Positions 57,531 to 64,000 of a stretch of DNA of 64,000 nt are shown in pieces (within the stretch, counting starts at the first letter, position 1; every line of letters begins with the position of its first letter). The position numbers were made by a program, and so were the translations under genes. The stretch comes from Raffaelea ambrosiae (taxonomy: Eukaryota; Ascomycota; Sordariomycetes; Ophiostomatales; Ophiostomataceae). The stretch lies in NCBI GenBank assembly GCA_002778195.1, contig PCDI01000001.1, forward strand, positions 3,054,857 through 3,118,856, written 5' to 3'. The notes under the pieces are model-generated. The model was not told the DNA's origin. It was given only the letters and a program-made list of their open reading frames with translations, and did no database searches.

Positions 57531-58404
57531 CCATTTCATGCACTGCCTCGCAGGCTTCCAATCCAGCGCGCCGTGGTGCGCAGGACTGCGCAGGGGTCGT
57601 CGTCCTGCACGCGACCAGCCAATGCCGTGAGCGAGACCACGGTCGCATGCTGGCCAGACACCCCACAGAAGCCCACACTCTCTCCCTGGTCGGTACCGAC
57701 CAGACGGTATTGCGATCGGAGGGAGGGAGTCTTCCAGGGCTGGCTCCACCGTGAACATTCTCACTGACGAGGACCTTTTCTGGGAGTCATCGTCTTGGAC
57801 GCGGCACGCCTTTCCATCCCCGCACCAAAGAAGAAGAAAAGAAAAAAACAGCCTTGATCGATTCGGGAACCAAATAGCCACATGGTCGTCGTAATCATCG
57901 GGTGCTGTGACTGATCGAGGCGCCCGAATAAGGTTAAAATTATGTGGACTGGGGGTTGGGAGCAGGTGACGTGGACGATTCTATTTTGACTGTGAGCCTC
58001 CTGTGAGAAATTTCACAGCGCTGTTTGTGTCTTACAACGGGCGGGCTAACTAGTGTTAAGGAAACAGCAAACGGGAAACAACCTTCCCGCCCTGGAAGCC
58101 GTTTTCTCTAGCACCGCTGGAGCCGCCCCTGCGAGTACATAGTACAGCGGCGGCCAGTTTCACCCGTTGCAAGAATCCACTTTCACAACCCTTGGCCAAT
58201 CACAAGCTGTCGCCACAAAGTGTGGCACACGCGGTCTCGAAAGCTGTCCTCTGAGCTTTCCCTGGCCTTTCCCGCAAAACTCCACTGACGACAACGACGA
58301 CGCCGACGCCGCACCACCGTCCACGACACCACGAGGACACGAGGACACTGTCAATACTGCTACGCCAACCCATCCACGACAACACGCCCATTGACGTTCC
58401 CACC

Positions 58405-59122
58405 ATGTTCGCGGTCGCCGGCAACCCCAGGCAGCTGGCCTCCCAGCTGCTCAACTTTGGCCTGATCCTGTCCACGGCCTTCATGGTGAGTTTTTGAGGA
58501 GAAGAGGGCGTGTCCGGAAGAGCAACGAGGAGTCTTCTCCCCGAGAAAAGAAAAGAGAAAAAAAAAAAGATTGGCATGAAGCTGACGAACTGCGCGTGTT
58601 TGCGCACGCTTCTCGTCCCCAGATCTGGAAAGGCCTCTGCGTCGTCACCGACTCGTCCTCACCCATCGTCGTCGTCCTCTCGGGCTCCATGGAGCCCGCC
58701 TTCCAGCGCGGCGACCTGCTCTTCCTCTGGAACCGCAACCTCTTCCAAGAGTCCGACGTCGGCGAGGTCGTCGTGTACAACGTCAACGGCAAGGACATTC
58801 CCATTGTCCACCGCATCGTCCGCAAGTTTGGGACCGGGTAGGCAGGAGGGGAACCCCGGGTCAAGTACACCCAGGTACACAGCTAACCGCTCCTCCTAGG
58901 GCCCACGCCAAACTCCTCACCAAAGGCGACAACAACGTGGCCGACGACACCGACCTGTACGCCCGCGGCCAAGACTACCTCGAGCGGAAAGACATTGTCG
59001 GCAGCGTGGTGGCCTACGTGCCGTTTGCCGGCTACGTCACCATTATGCTGACAGAGCACCCATGGCTGAAGACGGTGATGCTGGGCATCATGGGTCTGGT
59101 GGTCGTGCTGCAGCGTGAATAG
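58405..59122 (+). CDS. SEC11: SEC11, signal peptidase complex catalytic subunit
   Basis: Three exons, 58405-58485, 58623-58837 and 58900-59122, encode 172 aa, the normal length for Sec11. An N-terminal membrane helix (LNFGLILSTAFMIWKGLCVV, rebuilt across intron 1) is followed by the serine of VLSGSMEPAF, the catalytic His of PIVHRIV and the aspartates of TKGDNNVADD. The C terminus has a second hydrophobic stretch (WLKTVMLGIMGLVVVLQRE). It cleaves signal peptides in the ER lumen as part of the SPC with Spc1/2/3. It uses a Ser-His-Asp arrangement rather than the Ser-Lys dyad of bacterial enzymes. All catalytic residues are visible, so it should be functional. Introns use gtgagt and gtaggc donors. 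Confidence 0.95.
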
Positions 59123-59553
59123 GCAGGCGGGCGTTGGGGGACAAACGTTCGAGACAAAAAAAAAAAAGAAAGAGAGCAAATAAAAAAGGGTTCAGACAAA
59201 TGAAAATCCCGGTACGAAAACAGGACCAAAAAAAAAGATCTTTCAAAGACAAAAAAGAGACGATCAGAAATGGAGGGGAAGCATCTTCTTTTATGTTCAT
59301 ACGCAGCGGGTAAAAAAACAAACAAACGCAGGGAAACTTTTATCCTGGGGCCGGCGCATGTTGGTGGGCATCTGGTCTTTTTTATTTATTTGTTTTTGGC
59401 ATATCATTCGTTAGAAAGGAAAATCACGAATGCGAATGTATCTGCGTTTCGGGCATACCCACAACAGTCATTGGGACCATTTTGTGTGGGAGAAAAGCAG
59501 ATAGAACCAAAAACGCCAGTCACGTTGAATGGGCGGTCGTTCTTGCTCCTGTT

Positions 59554-59556
<3 letters not shown>

Positions 59557-59588
<32 letters not shown>

Positions 59589-59590
59589 TT
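59557..59590. repeat. CT microsatellite
   Basis: A (CT)n run with two TTT interruptions. Confidence 0.9.
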
Positions 59591-60766
59591 CTGTCCTCTC
59601 CCTGCTTGCCTACACTTACCGGCCCCTCCACGCCCTCATCCTCAGCTCCTGGAATGCAGGCTCTAGCGCGCTCTGGCGCGATCAGGTGCCTTCGCCCGCC
59701 ATGGCATCGGTTTTTCTGCTCCCTCCTCGTCCTCGGCCCCGTTTCTCTCTTTGCTGACCGCCACCCAAGAGCCAATCACCATTTCCCCAAATCTTTTTTT
59801 TCTTTTTCTTTTCGTTTGCATAATGACGCACGTCATGCGAGAAGAGCACGCCTGGTGGCTTTCAATTTCCCTCTCGGGGGGGATGCCGCGTTGGCAGAGG
59901 TGGTCAGAATGTCACCTGATGGATGTCGGGCATGCATGTATATGTACGCCACGGCCGGTAACCGGGTGAGCGTAGTGGCTTCGGGAAGCCCTTAGGTCCC
60001 GCAGGCCGAAAGAAAATGCAACGCAACGTCAAGACGGGCAGGCCAAGCCTTTCTTTTTTTTTGTCTCCTTCTCCCGTAAGTCCCGTCGTCGGGAGGATCA
60101 GCCACTTGGCTGCAGGTCATCGGGCGGCCACTCGCGTGTCCACGGCGTCGGTTATTCTCAATTGGAGGATACGAGAGATCGACAAGGTGAAAGGAACATG
60201 AGATCCCACCACAATGCCACGTGGGCCATGCATCCATCCCGGGAAACATTGTATAGTCTTGCGTATCTCTTTGCCCGCCATGCGCAACACATCCTTGTTT
60301 GGGTCGCCCAACCCAACGGTCTTCGGTCCCGGTTCCTGCAGCCAATGAGCCAAGAAGAGTCTTTGTAATGCACACTCCCATGGTCATGTGTCGTTCCAGA
60401 TGCTCAGTTTGAATGTTCCCTTCCTGGTCTTGGGTTGTGCCGATGATGGGCAACATCAAAGTAAGGTGGCTCTCACACAGGACATGTAGTCACGTGACTA
60501 TTGTTGGAGGATAAGGGGGGTTCAGAAAGGAAAGGATGTTGTCCACATAGGTCTATCGTCTTCGGAATATGCGTTCTTGGCCACATAGCATGTGCCGTTG
60601 TTTAATTATCTTGTGGCTGTAGCTGAGAAGTCTCTGGGTCGTGGCGACGCGAGTTGGTTGCGTTCTATTTGGGCAAACATTTGTCGGATCCGTGATCAAC
60701 TTGTATTGGACAGAGCGTCAGCATGTTGTTTTGAGAGTAAGACTATATTCCCCTTGAAGATAGTTT

Positions 60767-60772
<6 letters not shown>

Positions 60773-60799
<27 letters not shown>
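60773..60799. repeat. TG microsatellite
   Basis: A pure (TG)n run of about 13 units. Confidence 0.92.
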
Positions 60800-63701
60800 C
60801 TTCTCTCGTGTTGCTCATGTTTGGACGGTAGGAAACCAATGCTGGTGTGCTGAAGCCGCGATGTTGGCGTCGAAGGAAATAAGGGGTTGGTTTTGTTGGT
60901 ATAGGGATACGGGGACGAAACTCAATCAGCCAACTGTGCCAGTCGAGAAAGGGAGACCTATTGCACCATTTTGCTTCATTGTCAGTATCAATCAACGATT
61001 ATAAATAGTGTTGTGAGTGTGTGCCAGCATGCTAAGAGGACATATGGTCATAGATAATGATCGACAGCCTTGTCCTATAGCCACGGAACGACAAGTAAAT
61101 CTATTGTCCTACCGAATCAATGGCAACCAGTCACCCTTCATTCACAGTCTCTGGCAACACTCGACAGCCTTCTGTTTGTTCTATGCATGTTTGGGGATGG
61201 TTTTCGGTGCCATTTGGGCATGGGGACATAGGATCGTGGTCATGTTGTGGATGCCGGAATGGGGTACGGTGGCTTGAGGCACTTCGTTCATGGTCGGCAA
61301 GTCGACCTCAAGAATCCGCAAGCAGGCATCGGGACTTGATAACTCGCATAGCCATGCTATTGTTGTATTGATGTGTATTCTGCTGTGGAATGTGCAAGAA
61401 ATCCAGGTCGGTTCGATTCAAACGGGCGAAGAGGGAGCCTTGTATAGAATCTCGGAGGCATCTGTTTTCTGGACGGCATCTTGGGTTAAGTTCTATATTG
61501 TTAGCCGGTAGGGTGGAAAATATAAATCCCCATCAAACTTACAATCTCATGGCCGGTATTTGATGGAAGAGGATCCTTTCTTTCGCCATCGGTGTCTGGC
61601 TCTGTCCGGGGTTTCTTTTTCCTACTCGCCTTTGCCGCGGAAAGGCGGAAGCAAAATACTGCTAGACAAAGAACATGATAGAATGTGGTCCATTCACCTT
61701 CCATCTATAGGGTCACAGTGGTTGGCATCTTGCTGGCAACCCCGAACACAAACTGGAATTCTCTTCGTTGCGGGATTTTTCTCGGAATGTCATAATTTGT
61801 GGCAAAAGTGTCGATGGTGCCAAGCAGTGAGGCCGAATGCAGTAGAGCCCGGTAGAAGTATTCCTACAACAGAACTACGTGGAACGCGGCGGACTCCCAC
61901 TACCGGGCAATACAAGCCAAGGGCACTGCTAAAGTCTCACCATGCAAAGATCACCGGAGAGGGTAGAACAACCAGCCACCCACTACTTCCTTCTATATTT
62001 CTTTTACCAGTCTACGCGACCATGGTCCGACTCGGCAATTTTCTCAGGCCTTCATCAAGCAACAGTAGGACATACCACGGCACCAAGAAACTCGAGCATA
62101 CATCGCGAATACCAAAGATGTGATCAACCCGGATCATCAGTGAGAAGAGAACACGCCGCTATAGTCTCTCCTCCAAATCACCCTTGGATGTGGAGGGGTG
62201 TGGGAGCGCACAACTCCCCCAACATTCAGACAAAAGTTTGAACGTTCTACCATCTTCGAAAGATGTCCACAAGAATCAAACACATACGCGCCTCTCGCCA
62301 CTGCGATGCCTCAGCGCCCAAAGCACCGTAATGCCCTAAAACGCCCAAAACGCCACGATGCCTGTTTCGTTTACTCGTAAGTGTATGCCTCTGACGGTCT
62401 GGCATCCTCGTTTGGGCGGGTTAGTCTATGTCCGATATCTCCACCCTCTTTGGCCTGCTGGATCCCCTCGTCTGCATTTCATACACTATACAAGAAGACG
62501 TATTTCGATATGTAAGGGTTTCAGTTGGATTGGCTCCTCATTCGACCAGATCCGTGATACCTCCCCTCTTCGGTCTTTCGGCAAATGTGTCCAGCTACAG
62601 AAGAGGGGGTCTTTGGGGGGTGCTTGCTGGCAACCAGGCCTCAAGCAAGGGGACAGAGAAAAAACTTCATGACGCCTCCATTAGAAGAACCCATGTCAAC
62701 TACCACAGTGCAGCGGTCTGGTCTAGACCAGGGGCAGATCCTATCGTGTATTTGCATTTGCGTGCTTACGAACGGTGAGTCCACAGACCGCATGAGTCGG
62801 TATCCATGAAGCCATGGTGGTCTCAGCAAGTGTTCCCCCAACAGCCGAGTGCCTATTTTCACACACTCCCAGGTTGGCGGTCCACCAGGGACTGCTATCG
62901 TAGCGGCACTTTGTGAGACCCTCTTGGGTTGTATGGCGCCAATCAATCTGATTAAGGGGCGGTGTCTGCTGGCGAAAATGCAAGAAATTGCACCACAGGG
63001 TCGTGTAACTGCGTTCAGCTCAGAAGATGCTGTTTTTTTCTTCAACATCTAAAAACCCTGTTTGGCAGAAAGAGCAATGCGGTTCCAAAGCCACGAGACG
63101 CCTGGTCCTCTTGGATTTGCAGTCAACACACCTTTACCGTCCCACACCCACGAATAGCTGCTAACGCTTACCTGGCCAGTCGGCGCCGTTTTTTTAGGAT
63201 TCCGACGTCCGATACTCACCCGTGCCCTCCCTCTTTCGACCCCCCCGATGTCGAAACTCCTGTGATCAGTTACAGAGTACCATTCTATCGGCCCGTCGGG
63301 TGTGTCTCCGGTGAAACGACGCCCCATTGCTCGGATGTCCGCCAATGGTTGGGGTTGGATGCGACTTATCACCAGACTTGGATATTCCGCGTTTGCAGCT
63401 TCTACAATCCGTCATCTTCCCCTCTCACCCATTACCCTTTCATCGTATCATGGTGTACACATCGTTTGGAGTCAGGAGCCGTTGGTGGTCTGCATGTGGG
63501 TTTGCCGCCCCGTTTCCGCCTCGTCTCCGCCTTCTGTATACCTGGAGCAACAGCCTTATCAAGTCAAGGTCAGCTGTTGAAGGGGGGGAGGGGGACAGGA
63601 AACAGGTCAGGCTAGCCGGGTTGCGAAAACGGCCAACAGGCCATCGGAACAAACCAATGAAAGAGGGCGTGTCTTTAGCCCAGGGCCGCCATGAATCCTC
63701 T

Positions 63702-63929
63702 CTCAGCTGTTCCTGCTCGATCTCGACATCCCCGCGCACTATTGCACCCTTGTCGTCCCACAGCAACCTGTTGATGCCGCCGAGTGAGTGTTCTAGACCG
63801 CCGTTGGTGATCTTTTCCACTGCTACTGGTCCGTCCAGGACGTCCAGGACGCCATCGGCGTTTCAGGCGGGGCGGCAACAGCGAATGTCGACGCTGGTTG
63901 TCGTCTGTGTAGTCACATCGGCCGGCCAC
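63702..63929 (-). pseudogene. Possible broken or partial coding fragment at the right edge
   Basis: Read on the minus strand, the frame passing through VEKITNGGLEHSLGGINR and DDKGAIVRGDVEIEQEQL looks protein-like (charged and hydrophobic residues well mixed). Upstream in the same frame a TGA stop interrupts it (about 63859-63861), with SVDIRCCRPA before the stop. A gtaaga donor (63977-63972) and acceptors cacag (63904) and gtagcag (about 63815) could place the stop inside an intron of a gene extending beyond the window. Otherwise this is a decayed relic. I recognise no family. Confidence 0.25.
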
Positions 63930-64000
63930 TGTTAGTAATGCACCACATCGCGCCGGACATCGAGAGTCGCGTCTTACGGCGATTTGTGTCCTTGTTTCCT

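Larger units (their letters stand above)
56546..58404. other. 1.9-kb divergent intergenic region
   Basis: Between the BTB and SEC11 genes. A-rich plus strand next to the BTB start, then two short tandem repeats. A 193-codon minus-strand frame (57300-57881) covers one repeat and looks spurious. Confidence 0.6.
59123..63701. other. 4.6-kb region without a supported gene
   Basis: 3' flank of SEC11, then a CT microsatellite and a TG microsatellite. The right part (61-63.7 kb) has balanced composition without homopolymers, unlike other spacers, and many medium open frames, none with motifs. It may hold decayed sequence. Confidence 0.5.

Noticed and set aside
57300..57881. 193-codon minus-strand frame
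   Set aside because: Part of it is the tttctggaa tandem repeat translated, with no domain and no splice support.
61400..61420. ggttcgattc, resembling a tRNA B box
   Set aside because: The flanks do not form T-arm, acceptor or anticodon stems.
62428..62778. 116-codon plus-strand frame starting MSDISTLFGLLDPL
   Set aside because: The first 60 residues look protein-like, but there is no homologue I recognise, the second half is random, and adjacent frames are equally open.

Overview
The window is nuclear DNA of a filamentous ascomycete (Pezizomycotina, probably Sordariomycetes; I cannot resolve the genus). The evidence is the gene set (VPS35, BRF1, SEC11, a P4 flippase, MRP-type ABC transporter, LysM/chitin-binding secreted protein, GMC oxidoreductase, CYP), short 50-110 bp GT-AG introns with gtaagt/gtatgt donors, GC-rich coding sequence, and long gene-poor intergenic stretches full of homopolymers. 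I rebuilt exon structures by hand. For every complete spliced gene the joined exons add up to a whole number of codons ending in one stop.

Layout. 1-832: 3' end of VPS35 (+). 1787-4976 (-): a transferrin-receptor/Tre1-like membrane protein of the M28 fold that has lost catalytic residues. 6871-8104 (+): secreted LysM-hevein-LysM protein. 8581-8886 (-): small secreted protein. 8887-13462: no gene seen, several short tandem repeats. 13463-15442 (+): secreted GMC flavo-oxidoreductase. 15918-20928 (-): nine-exon ABCC transporter of 1464 aa, with one GC-AG intron. 24578-28139 (+): eight-exon divergent protein kinase-like protein with a Gln-rich N terminus. 28587-29044 (-): Ala-rich, cysteine-free secreted protein. 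29045-32852: gene-poor, with a block of direct and inverted repeats near 31.2-31.8 kb. 32853-39016: cytochrome P450 (-), NAD(P)-dependent reductase (-) and FAD monooxygenase (+), a possible small metabolic cluster with a shared divergent promoter. 39290-41460: three tandem minus-strand micro-ORFs (48, 42 and 44 codons) encoding Lys/Pro-rich peptides, each with its own TATA box and partly similar upstream sequence. 42153-42223 (-): tRNA-Glu(CTC). 42688-47627 (-): P4-ATPase (Dnf3-like). 49509-52193 (-): BRF1. 52194-55408: A/T-rich homopolymer-laden spacer. 55409-56545 (-): BTB-domain protein. 58405-59122 (+): SEC11. 59123-64000: no convincing gene, with a possible broken or partial coding fragment at the right edge.

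The housekeeping genes cover endosome sorting (VPS35), metal-transporter/vacuolar sorting (Tre-like), lipid asymmetry (flippase), ER signal processing (SEC11) and Pol III initiation (BRF1), and do not form a pathway. The two groups that may act together are the P450-reductase-monooxygenase trio and the triplicated micro-ORF array beside it. The micro-ORF array is the best candidate here for something undescribed.
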